Assembly: GCA_026225945.1 (NCBI GenBank)
Contig: JAMJFZ010003163.1
Coordinates: 25,022,501 to 25,086,500 of the forward strand
DNA: 64,000 nucleotides
Direction: 5' to 3'
From: Cricetomys ansorgei
Taxonomy: Eukaryota; Chordata; Mammalia; Rodentia; Nesomyidae
Numbering within the stretch: the first letter of the stretch is position 1; each line of letters starts with the position of its first letter. The notes below the pieces were generated by a model that saw only the letters and a list, made by a program, of their open reading frames with translations, did no database searches and was not told where the DNA came from. The translations under genes and the position numbers were made by a program. This document shows, one piece after another, positions 40,501 to 52,500 of the stretch.

Positions 40501-43500
40501 AAAGACATTAGAACAAAATCTAGCCTAAAATCCACATATGAACTCAAGGACAACGAGGAAAACGAAGGTGGAAGTCTGTGTCTTTGACTTCAGTGCCACG
40601 GCGATCAGAGATGCGCGGCTCGGGCAGAAAGACAGCTTGAAGACAGCAGGGAAGCCTAGGGTGTCTAGAATAAACCTCACATGTATGTTCGAATTTTTGA
40701 CTAGTGCGCCCAGACCAAGTAAGGGCAAAGGACAATCTTTTTGACAACTGGGGGTGGTAAACTGAGTCTCCACGTGTCAACTAATGAAGCTGGGCCCAGA
40801 GCTGCGTATCATAGAGTAACATACAAGGGAACAGCAAGTGGATCAAAGACCTAAACGCAGAAATTAAATGACAAAACTCTTAGAAGAAAATATAGGGAAA
40901 ATCTTAATACTGAATTTGTCGGTAATTTTTTTGATATGGCCCCCCAACACAAACAGTAAAAAAAAAAAAAGTCGAGTGGTTTTTACAAAAATTAACTCTT
41001 GTAATTCTACAACTCAATAACAAAAATCACAGGCACTGGGGTTGGAGAGATGGCTCAGTGGTTAAAAGCACTGGCTTCCAGAGGACCCAGGTTTGATTCC
41101 CAGCAACTACAAGGTGGCTAACAACCATAGGTAACTCCAGCTCCGGGAGACCTGACGCCCTCTTCTGGCCTCTGAAGGCACCACATGCATGTGGTTCACA
41201 GACACATATGCAGGCAAAACACACACGCAGTGAAAGGTAACCATGGAGTGGGAGGGAAATGTGCCAATCAATTACCCGAGAAGGGGTTAATATCCAGACT
41301 ATGTAAAGAACTTCTACAACTCAGTTAACTGAAATCAAATCACCTGGATTGCAAAATGAAAAACCTATAAAGCCCACAACGAGACACCACACCTACAGGA
41401 ATGGCTATTACATAAGTGTCAACAAGGATACAGAGAAACCAGCCCTGGACACTGTGGAAAGCAGTGTGTGTGTGTGTGTGTTGGCGGGGGGGGGGGTCCT
41501 CAAAAAATTAAAAGTAAGGCATGGTGATGTACACCTGTAATCCTGGCCCTCAGGAGGCAAGTCAGGGTTATTGCCTGTGAGTTCAAGGCCACACTGGAGT
41601 AGGTAGTAAGTTCCGGGCCAACCAGGACTACATAGTGAGACCTTGTTTTTAAAAGAGAATTTTTAGCCAGATGGTGGCACACACCTTTAATGGGGAGGCA
41701 GAGGCAGGCGGAGCTCTGTGAGTTTGAGGCCAGCCTGGTCTACAGAGTGAGTTCCAGGACAGCTAGAGTTACAACAGAGAAACCCTGTCTTGAAAAACAA
41801 AAAATTAAATTGAAAAATAATGAAATTTTAAAAAGGAAAAGAAAGGCCTTGTCTCACCAATAAAGAAAGAAACCCCACATGGCCCGGCAATTCCAATTCT
41901 GGGTATATATTTCCCAAAGAACCCGAAGGGACAGTTGTACATAGGTGTTGGTAGTAGTATTATTCAGTAGTAGTATTCAGGAGGTGGGTGCTACCCACTG
42001 TGGAGTTAATGGAAAAAGCAAGATAGCCCAGGCTAGTAGTTAGTGAATCCCAGATAGCCCAGGCTAGTAGTTAGTGAGTCCCAGATAGCCCAGGCTAGTA
42101 GTTAGTGAGTCCCAGGACAAGTTGGGCTAGAGCAAGAGATTATCTCAAATAAAACACACACACACACACACACACACACCCCAACATCCAACAAAAAATA
42201 ACAACACCCAATGTGAAGCTCAGGGAGACAAGAGGCCACAGGAACGGCACCCCACAGGACCCTGCACTCATAGTTTGTGACCAATTTCTTGTGAGCTCTC
42301 ATGACCATCTGATGACCATAAAGCCACACTCATCAGCCTGGCTAGAAGTCAGAAGATGGGGTTCAGGGGACAATGCTCCCTACGGCCTCGGAGCCAAGAC
42401 AGCCGCAGACACCTTTTCACAGTTCCAAAGCCACACCTGCCCCTACCACGATGCGGTGCGGCATAGAGCAGCACCAGTCACTTCCCGGGAGCTGCACGTT
42501 CTGGGTTCTGTTGTCATATAGTACAGACTGGTAGTTCCTTAGGCCACAGGGCTAATGAGGATTGCCAGAATCATGATTTGCTCCAGGCCCAGGAGGTAGG
42601 CCATGTTTCCACAGGATTGGACCCTACAGAGAGCAGCTCATGGGTACAAAGCTTCAGGTATTGTCTCTTGAGAACATGGTAATAAACACGGAATCAGAAA
42701 GCTCACAGATAAAGCCTGAGCAAAGGATAGGTATCATTCTGAACTCCCGAGTCGTCTGAGACCTGAGAGTGGAATCCTCTTAAAGGTGATGGGGGAGCAG
42801 GGCTAGGGACACCAGGAAGGCTGGGCACTTGGCTTTCGACTTCCCCTCTTAACAAGCAAGTAGATTTCATCAATTAAAGGGAAAAACGTTTTGGCTGGGA
42901 AGATGGCTCGCTCAAGGGCTAATGACGGTTGTTGCCAAGCAAGACAGCGTTGAGTTTGATCCTCCTCACCCTGCAGCATCTTCTTTAAAAAGACGCTTTA
43001 AAAAACCAGGAGGGTTACAGCGTCTGACTTCTGGCGGGGTCAAGGTACCCTGACAAATTCCTCTGACCTGCTTCCCACAGTGGGCAGTGGCTTCTGCTCG
43101 ACCTGCCTCCCCAGGTACCTGGTTCTGCAGCTGGGTGGCTGTGGCTTGCCGGTCACTGTCATGGAAGGCCAGCCTCTCCCGAAGGACCACCAGCTCCTCC
43201 TGAAGCTGGGACATGGCCTCCACCGTCCTATGTGCCACAGGGTCTGGGCCTGGTGACCCCGACAGGCTTGAGCACCTCCCGATGCCAAAGAGCCGCCCAC
43301 CTACAAGCAAATTAGCGGCTGATCAGCAGGACAGTGGAGGTCTGCCTGGAGGAGGAGGGAGGCCATCACAGCAGGGCACACCGTCTGGGGCGGGAAGAGG
43401 AGGTAAACAGGTGGGGCTAGGATGAGGCCTAAAGGCTACAGCGAGATGGGTTTGCAGAGGGCCTCCAGGTTTGCCTTGGGGAAGTCACTCTAACAGTAGC

Positions 43501-46500
43501 TTCTGGGAGACAGCTGCCTAAACTAAGGCTTAGGAAAGCAATTTTTACTGAATCCCAGTACTGGGTTCCAGGCCTAGAGGGCTAGTGTGGCTCTCAGTGG
43601 CCACACTGAGTGGCCTTCAGAAGATTTCCTTTGGGAAAGAAAGTAGGCTCACTCAGAAATGACTCTTCGTGCTAATTCACACCTTCTCAGAAGCTGGGGC
43701 GCTCCCCGCAACCCCGTGGGAAGTGGCCACCTGTGCGTGGAGGAGGGGCCGGGGAGAGTGGGCAAGTGCAACAGATCAGGCCACAGACAGACCAGCGCAT
43801 GGCACAGGCATGCTCCCTGTGATGCCTACCCGTGGGGCCACGGAGGCAGGAGAAAGGGACAAGTGAGGCAGGGCCTCAGCCTGGGCGCCCCCTCCCTGTC
43901 CCATCGTCCTGTCATCAGGAGGGGAGATAGCCGGCAAGGGTTGTGATCTGCAACCGGGCTGCGGTGCTTGTTCCAAAGCACCAAAGAGGAGCGTGGCCTG
44001 TGCGATGCATGCGAGCCAGCCGCAGTCCAGGGGAATAAGAGAAGGGTTTGCCTCCTCCCCTGAGCAGCCTAAGCAGGGCCAGGCAAAGCGTCAGGGAGTG
44101 CGGAAGGCCAGTGCTGGCCAGGGAGCCTTCCACTTCAACGTGGCCTTAAGCTCTGGCTTTCCCAGAAGTGAGGGGCCTCCCTGTGCCGGACCCCCACCAC
44201 TGGCACCCATGACTACAGTTCTGCAAAGCTGCAGGGCAGCGCAGGCAAATGGGAGGCAATGGCTGCAGCCAGGTTGACTGGGGGAAGGGGTTCTGCCCCC
44301 ACGGGTAGCCTGGTATCCCCTCTTTCCAGAGAGCTGGGGCTGGACGATTCATGCTTGGCCAGTGGCCCCAGCTATGTGGCTATACATGTGACCCTGCATG
44401 AAAGTCACATGGGGCTGGCCTAGCTTCTGTGATCTATTCTAGAAGCAGTAGGGACAGCCCGATGCTTCTAGGCTGGCACACGGGGCTGCCACGGGCGACA
44501 TGTGATCAGCGTGGCCACAGAGTGCATCGGTGCACGACAGAATGTTCTGGGCTCAGCTGAGGGCTGGTCTTGTCCCTTGAGTCACATGGGAGGGATCCTA
44601 CAGGCTGTTCCCATGTGAACTGGGGACAATGTGCCTCGCCCCAAAGCAGCTCTGGGAAAGGAGCTGGGATCCTGCAGGAGACACGGGTGTGGGTGACAGG
44701 CCTCGGTAGCCCTGTCATCCATGACACGGCTCCTGTGCTGGGAGGCTCTGAGCTCTAGGCCTCAGCATGGTGCCCTGTGTAGGGGGCCAGGAGCTGAGTG
44801 GAATCTGCAGTCATGGGTGGTGGAAGAAGCATCTGAAGAAGCTAAGGGAGGGCTGAGAACAGGGAGGAGGAGAGGTGAGGCCGAGGGTGGCTGAGCAGAA
44901 CAAACTCTGTGCTGAGGGAACTACCACCCGACAGGTCATTTTCCAGGGGCGCTACCCACACGGGGCCCGGGCCCAGGTTCAGGTCCTCATTGCTAAGAGG
45001 ACATAGCCTTCCTCCTCTGGGCCTATATGACTGGGCAGATGGTATCCATTTTGAAAACCTGGCTGCCCATTGCTCAGCCAGACCCTACACCTCCACTGCA
45101 TCTAGGTGGGCCAGGGCTCATACAGAACAGGCTCGGGCCCAGACTCACATGAGGGCGCGGCCTCCTCCAGTGATTCCCCACCCACCCACTCCTCGCCTTG
45201 CCCTGAGGCTCCCTAGGATGTTCTTTCCCCATGATCACCGGCCAGTACTTACTGCCGAAAACCCAGAGGACTGCCGAGGGGCCTGGGGAACTGCTAGAAC
45301 CCGTCAGCTCTAGGTGCCATCGTGGGCAGAGGATAATGGAAACCACGGGATCGGTTTTCTCAGCCTGAGGGGAGGGGAAACAAATCCCTGCCCTCTAGAT
45401 CCTCCAAGCAGGACACGCCAGGCCTGTGGAAGGCACCGGTGGCGTCTGGGAGGCTGCTCCTGGGCCCTGCTGCAGATGGGTGCTGGGAAGAGACAAAAAC
45501 AAGGGAAATCCAACCCAGGCCTCCAGCAGCGGCCAAGGTCTCTTATCACTGGGTGGGGCCCTGGTGGCCCTGGAGGCTCTAGGACAGGGCGGGACAATAG
45601 AGGACAGACACGTGGCTGTCCAAGGATCTGGAGGAGGCTGGCCAGGGTCTCGAGTTCGTGTCAGGAGGCCACTCTGGCTGACCCACCGCCAGCTGTGGGA
45701 CAGAGAGGCGCCCCCTCCTGCACTAGCTCAGCCGGAGTGTGCTGGATGCTTGGGCTGACCTCCGTTACCTGTTTTTCCTACATTCACGGTACCACCAGCT
45801 TCTGGGGCCTCCCAGTCCCGCCTGGGGGCCGGCGCCTGCCTCTTCGGGAGCTTGTCTTCTCTCGTCCCCTGACTCTTGCTCTCGTACCCCTTGTCCTGTA
45901 GGGCCTGCTGCCAAGACACAACCAGAAGCCTCTCGTGAAGGAGACCGTGCTGAGGAGGGACCCTTGCCCCAGGGTGATGAGCACTCTGGTCCCAGGATGA
46001 CCTGGCGGTCTGCCTTCACCATGGAGGTGTGGACAAAGAGGCCTGCCCGGGATCCGGGGAAGCCAGACTGACATCCCACGGCAGGATGCCCCACAGCAGC
46101 CAGCCTCCACACCGGCAGAAAAGGTTCCAAGTGGCTAGCTATGGTTCCCGGGGGGGGAAGCTTGTCCCCATCCCTGCAGCCTCCGTGGGGCAGGGGTCAC
46201 AAGCATGAGAGCAGCCTGCTCGCATGGTGGTCCATGATTGCGGGCAACTATCTGGTTCTGCCACACATGCCAACAGTCTTGGGACAACTCCCCCTGTAGT
46301 GTCATCTGCAGCAGCACCTTGGCAGATGGCCCCCACCTGAGGACAGCACTCCTGGGACCAGGAGGCTATACACAAGTCCATCCAAGCAGGAGAATGACCA
46401 CCCTACCCCTTCGCACTCTGTCCCATGGGGCTACTCGGGGGCAATGTGACCCCGTGTCCTGGTCAAGGGACTGAGGGAAAGGTGGCCAGGTTGGTGCAGA

Positions 46501-49500
46501 TGGGGAGGGGGCGAGGGTGTGAGTGGAAAGGGGTGCTTTGTTCAGAGACATCCCCTATAGCTCATAAAGGCACCAGGCAAGGGTCGGAACAGCACGGGAA
46601 ACTGTGATCCCACTTGAGGTAACACACGACATGGTGAGAATGAAACAGAGCTCACAGACAGCGGGTCTCTGTGTGCGCCAGGAGTGTGGGTGCGCCCACA
46701 CAGAGACCCGCTGGGACAGAAACAAGAATGATTTAAACTTCGGGGATGGAAATAAACTTCATGACAGGAGATAAGGGATGAGCAGACGGGTCACTCTGGA
46801 CCCATCTGGGGCTTGAATCTTCCACCTTACGTCAACATGGTCTGTTTTGTTTATGTCCACAGAGGCTCCTGGGACGAGGCTTTCATGTCTCTCTGCCCTC
46901 TGGAGGGAGGCACGTGTACTCTTTTTTCTTTAATCTACAGGGTCTCACCCCTGCTGGCCTGGAACTCCCTGCTCCTCACTACTGGAATTAAAGGTGCGTG
47001 CCAACACCCCGGGCCAGGTGCTATTTTTGTTGTTGTTTTTTAATGCTGAGTACAGGAAGGGCAAAGCCCCGAGAGACAACCTGTCATCTGTGTGCTGTGT
47101 GGCTGTGGACAAACTCCACACCCTCCCTGAAGCTGTTCCCCTCCTCACTAACCTCTGCCCTCTAGTGCCAGGGCAGAACATTGGCGGCAGCAAGCAAAGC
47201 ACGTGCAAAGTGTCTGGCATACAGTAAGCCCGCATAGCTTACTGCATCAGCTTATGGTTTTTCTAATTGCCACCCTTTTGCTTTGATTTTGGCCAATCAA
47301 AAGAACTGCAAGAATGAAAATCGACCTGGCAGGTGCCTGGTTGGCCACACCCTTGGCCTCTTTCTCCCTCATCTCTTGTATTTAGGAAAATTCTCCGCAG
47401 CTTAATTTTGTCCCCACCCTTCAACCAACTGCTACACTACTTCGAGCTGGGGGTGGGGGTGGGGAGCTGGGGGTGGCAGGGACAGCAACAGCTGGAAGTT
47501 TCCATTTGCCTTCAGACGGGAGCAAAGGTTACAGTATTTCTGGGCTGCTGGCCGAAGCGCAGGAAGGACAGACGTCCCCGGGGGCTGGGAATTTCTGCAG
47601 TGCCTCTCGGGGTACGGCTCAGGCGTTAGTCGCTGGAGGTTGGAGTGACTGAGCCTGTGACCCGCAGGTCGCCACACGGTGCTCGGGACACACTTTGGCA
47701 CACATCTCTACCCATAAACATGGCAGAGTCTGTGGGGGGCCGGAAGGACGTGAACTTGGAAGCCAGTTGCTAACGGCTTCTGAACGGAGAGCAGAGCGAG
47801 CGTCAGCAGAACTGCTGAGCCCAGACCTCCGTAGCGGCCACAGTCCAGCACCCCGTAATCAACGCTAGAGAACAGGGCCACCGCCCAGCGGAGCTGCAGC
47901 TCCTGACCACGGCCTCCAGATTTAACTTCTCTCGGGTTTCCTTAACTGTGTTGTCTCACTGGATCCGCTCTCCTTGCAGACCTCACAAAGGAAGGCAGTA
48001 TGGACGGTTCGGCTCTCAGAAGAATCTCATGAGAACTAAGAAACACGGGGAAACGAAGGCTGCCCCCGAAGCACCTTCATCCCTGGGGTCCTGTCCAGGG
48101 CAGCAGCCAGGGGCTTCATCTGCTGGGGGAGGATGCTCAAGGCTGTGTGGTAGGCAGCACCCACCCTGCCTACCATCTGCACTTGCTTTGCCCCAGCTGT
48201 GCACAGCCGCTACCCGGAAGGGCGGGATGCATGCATAAGGTCATCAGAAGCTTAGAGAAAAAGCCAGGCACGGTGGCTTATGCCTATAACCACAGCATGT
48301 GGGGACATGAGGCAGGAGGATCGCCGTGAGTACCACGCCAGTCTAAGCTGCAGAGGGAGTCCGACTAAGAGGGGTTATGAGTCCTCTCTGTTAGGGGAGT
48401 CTGGCAATACCCCCAGATAACCCTGGAACTTCATCCTCTGAAGCTGTATTCCTGATGCTCCCCTGTTTGTGTTCATGCGTTTGAGGTCACTGGAGCCTCT
48501 ATTGGGCTATCACTCCTATTTCCCTTCTCAGAATTCCTGCACCTGTGCTAAGGATGCGCTGGCACAAAGCAGCCAATCCATGAATACCTGTTCAGCAAAT
48601 ACACATATTAAAAATACTAATGGGGGGGAGGGGATAACCGGAGAGACCACTCCGCAGTTAAGAGCACTGGCTGCTCTTCTAGAGGACCCAGGTTCAAAAC
48701 CCAGCATCCACATGGTGGCTCATGACCACCTGTAACACCACTCTGAGCAGGTCTGATACCTTCTTCTAGCCTCCACAGGCACCAGACATACACGCGGTGC
48801 ACAGACATATATGCAGGCAAACATCCACACACATAAAAATAAAACCTTAAAAAAAAAAAAAAAACTAACGCAGGCACTGGAGAGATGACCCTGCAGTTAG
48901 CAGCACTTGCTGCTCTTGTAGAGAGCCAACACCCGCCGTGGCGGTTCACGTCTGTAACTCAGTTCTAGACACACAGCATCAGAAGATCGACTGAAGAAGA
49001 TCTGTAGAGGACCTAGGTTCAGTTCCCGGCACCCGCACGGTGGGTACGGGGATCCGATTCCTCCTCCTGCCAATCTCAGGCATCGGATACCAGGTGTGCA
49101 CGTAGCGCGTGCATGTATATGTAGGCAGACATTTGCATACATAAAAATAAATCTAAAAACAAACTCTACACCGACCTGATGCAGCTGGGCAGGGTGGCAC
49201 AGGCCTTTAATCCCAGCGCTTAGGAGCATGAGTCGGGAGATCTCTGTGAGTTTAAGGCCAGACGGGGCTAAGTAGTGAGATCCTGCCCCCTAAACAAAAC
49301 TAATACAGGCCAGCAAGATGGCTCAACGGATGGAGAGGTGCTTGATGCCCTGAGTCACCATCCCCAGAACCTCCGTAGTGGAAGGAGATCCGACTCCAAG
49401 TTGTTCTCTCCCTCCACAGGCGCACAGTACTGTGCCCACCCCCACCCATGCATACCCACACACCCCCACGCATTACACACACGAGTACGGGATGTTAACT

Positions 49501-52500
49501 GTTTGGGTGCCGAAGGAGCCACAGAGGATTTCACCATCACCGTCCTCGTTATCCGGTGGCAATGGGATGGACCCAAGGCCTCGTTCGTGCCAGGTAAGGA
49601 AGGGCTCTGATGCTAAGGTGTGCACGCGGCCCGATTATAGTTTATAAGAGCTCAAGGAGGATACGATGCGGTAGTTAAGGAATGGAGGTGGTTCTCTAGA
49701 GCTAACGCGCGTGGAGAGACCTCAGAGACACGGCCGTGAGGGAAACAGCAAGTCGTAGGATAATATGTAAAGGGAGATATAAAAATCGCATCGCTGGTGG
49801 TGGTATCAATGAGATAAGTGGATGGAGATGGGCCTTTCGTAGTGGACTTGTGGAAGGCCGTGAGGGGCATCCGGCTTCTGGGGACTGTACCGTCGATCCC
49901 TCGAATCCTCTGTACCATTTGTAATCAAGCTGCTTTAAGCTAGTTCTGTTCAGTAGTTTGGATCTCAGTCCGCTGCGTAACCAGCAGCAAGTTAGCTGAG
50001 CTAACTGAGCTCTGATCCTTCAGGTCCTCATCTCTAAGATTCATACAAAACAGTATCTTCCTGTTGAGACATGGGATCTAATAATTGTGTTCCAAAACGG
50101 TGTTGAGTAAGATCTACTACCTCTTTGTCTTATTTCTACAACCAAGTAAGTACGCCTTTGGAAAGTCAATTGCAATTGCAAAGGAAAAGGACCTCCCCAA
50201 CCCCCACCACTCCCTCTGGACTCTCTCTGTATCCCTGGTGGGTCTCTCTATGTAGCCTTGGCTGGCCTGGAACTTGCTTTATAGACCAGGCTGGCCTCAA
50301 ACTCACAGAGATCTGCCTGCCTCTGCCCCCTTTAGGATTAAATGTGTGCACCATGACCAGCCCAGCCTTCCCTTTGGATTCTTCAAATAAGGGAACACGG
50401 CATTGTCCACACAGAAATAAGCAGCTTCCCCAAACCCGCCTGATTTCCCAATATGGCCTTGAGCCCCGCACATCTTAGCAAAGGCCTCACTTCCCACCTC
50501 AGCCAGGGTGTGGCTGAAAAGATCCTGTCACCTCCTAAGAGATCTTCCCTGAGATATGGGCAGCAGAGGGCTAGGATTAGGTGCTGGGCAGGTAGCAGCT
50601 CAGGGGACCACAGCACATCAGTCACACTCACCCTCGCCCCTGCATCTGATGGCCAGAGCTTACCTGCACAGTCAGGTAGAGTCTATGGGGACTCCTAGGG
50701 CCAGGCCAGTCCACACTGAGGGCCCGACACTGTGCGAGGGACGGGCGAGCTGTGGTTCGGGCGCTGGAGTCTTCCTCGCCACCAGTTAGGGTGTCTCTTC
50801 CGCGTCCTGTGCCGGTAAGGACAGGTGAGAGGACATACTTGCCTGCTGGCCAAAGACCACTGGCCAAAGCGAGCTGAGCTCAGTTTTTGCCCTCTTCAAC
50901 CTGCCCAGGTGTGGCCAGGAAGGCCTCACATGGCCTCACAGGCTCTTTCCAAACAGGAGCACACAGGTAAGGATGGGATGGGGCTGCCCAATTCCCTTAC
51001 CAAAATGAACCCTGAGATTCTTTCTTGGAGGGGGGTACCCAAGATCCTGCTGGGGCTCCCCAGTTGCTACAGTGGCTTTTCGGGCCCATGCTTGTTCACC
51101 AGCCCCCCTACAGAGAGCAGCAAGAGAAGCCAAGACTCTGGATGAGATGTATGACAGGCACAGCTTTATTACCCAGCCTGCCTCTAGGTGGCAATTTCTC
51201 CCTTGCCTTCATACGACCAAACCCACACTGGGCGGCCTGGTCCCTGCAGCTTCCAGAGGTGTACCCAGGAACAGCTAAAGTGCATCCTTGCAGCCTCTGC
51301 TGGAGGAGACCCCCTCCCCCAGCCTGACAGAGTGGGAAACAGTGCCATCCTTACTGCAGAACTGCACAGCCACGGGCTGGAGAGACGGTTTGACCTCAGA
51401 GTGCATACTGCTCCCGCAAAGGACTGAAGTTTTATTCCCAGATACACTGGGTGGTTCACAACCGCCTATAAGTCCTGCTTCGAGGGATCTGGTACCTCTG
51501 AACTCTGTAGGTACCTGTACTCCTGTGCACTTAACACAGAGAGGTAAATACACATATACATATTTTAAAATAAATATTTTTTTGAAAAATCAATAAATGG
51601 AAGCTTTTAAAAAAAAAAAAAAAAAAAAAAAACAGGCACATGCTTTTAATCCTAGCACTCAGAAGGCAGAGGTAGGCAGATTCCTGTGAGTTCAAAGCTA
51701 GCCTGGTCTACATAGCAAGTTCTGGACAGCCATAATAAGACCCTGTGTTTAAAAAAAAAGCACAGCCATGACCCTGGGATGAACTAATATCCTGAGGGCA
51801 TGACCCCATGGTGAGGATAGAGGATCGAGGAGGACTGGGTACAGCAAGTACCCACACGGTGTCAGATACACAAAGGACCAGAAGACATTAGCCATTAGGA
51901 TAGTGAATGCCGCCACAACCACCTAGGCAGGTGGAAGACACTCCCCTTGTCGAACAGGCAGAAAACCAGGGACCCTGAATGGTTAAACAACATGCCTAGT
52001 GTCGCACGAGGCTTGTATTCAAACTCCATGTGCCAACCAACCCCAGTCGACTACCCTTCTCAGGATGCCAGTAAGACTAGCGGGGGTTACCTGGAGGGGA
52101 CTGGGGCGCCCTTGTTGGCTGAGACTCTCTTGGGTGCCAAGCCTGTGCTTGCCTGTCACACACAGGTTTCCCTTTATAAGCCTTAAGTTTATGGAGAGGC
52201 CAGGAATCTCTAAAGTCATTGTACTAATTTCACAAATGCACACACACACACACACACACGCACGCACGTACACACACACTCACACACACAGCAGATGAAG
52301 AACTCGGTGAGTTTTCCAAAGTGAACTGTTTTGGTTTTTTTCTGAGTTCAGTTTGCTTTTTTTGTTTTAAACAGAAAAGCCATCCCCGTCTCAACCACAC
52401 TCATACCCTGAGACAACCTTGTAAAGACCATCCTCGCCCCTTTTCAGACAAACCAGCTGACTGACCTACAGAGCCCCTGTTTTGCCTAGAAGCCCCCAGG

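Larger units (their letters stand above)
39580..41965 (+). mobile_element. Broken LINE-1 (ORF2 / 3' region) with nested SINEs
   Basis: Several stretches follow the known LINE-1 order. 39600-39795 has agttgcaggataggaaatca and caacacaaaaatcag. 40500-41020 has ggatcaaagacctaaacgca and gaagaaaatatagggaaaat. 41260-41460 has gggttaatatccagactatg and acaacgagacaccacaccta. 41860-41960 has caattctgggtatatatttc. SINEs interrupt these blocks near 39.8-40.3, 41.04, 41.51 and 41.66 kb. No open frame remains. It is antisense to Kifc3. Confidence 0.7.
35426..50663 (-). other. Large Kifc3 intron (15.2 kb) containing the alternative first exon
   Basis: It holds the alternative first exon at 43119-43300 and a broken LINE-1 at 39.6-41.96 kb with SINE insertions. 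Many further B1, B3 and MIR copies are present, with a 17-bp stem hairpin and a G-quadruplex-like motif. A promoter for the short isoform should lie somewhere above 43300, but none is distinctive. Confidence 0.7.

Noticed and set aside
42021..42115. Possible CRISPR-like array
   Set aside because: There are three direct tandem copies with no spacers, in a mammalian intron.
45314..45901. A 195-codon open frame on the + strand
   Set aside because: It lies in a Kifc3 intron, has no recognised domain and runs in GC-rich DNA where long chance frames are common. Overlapping frames of similar length exist on both strands.
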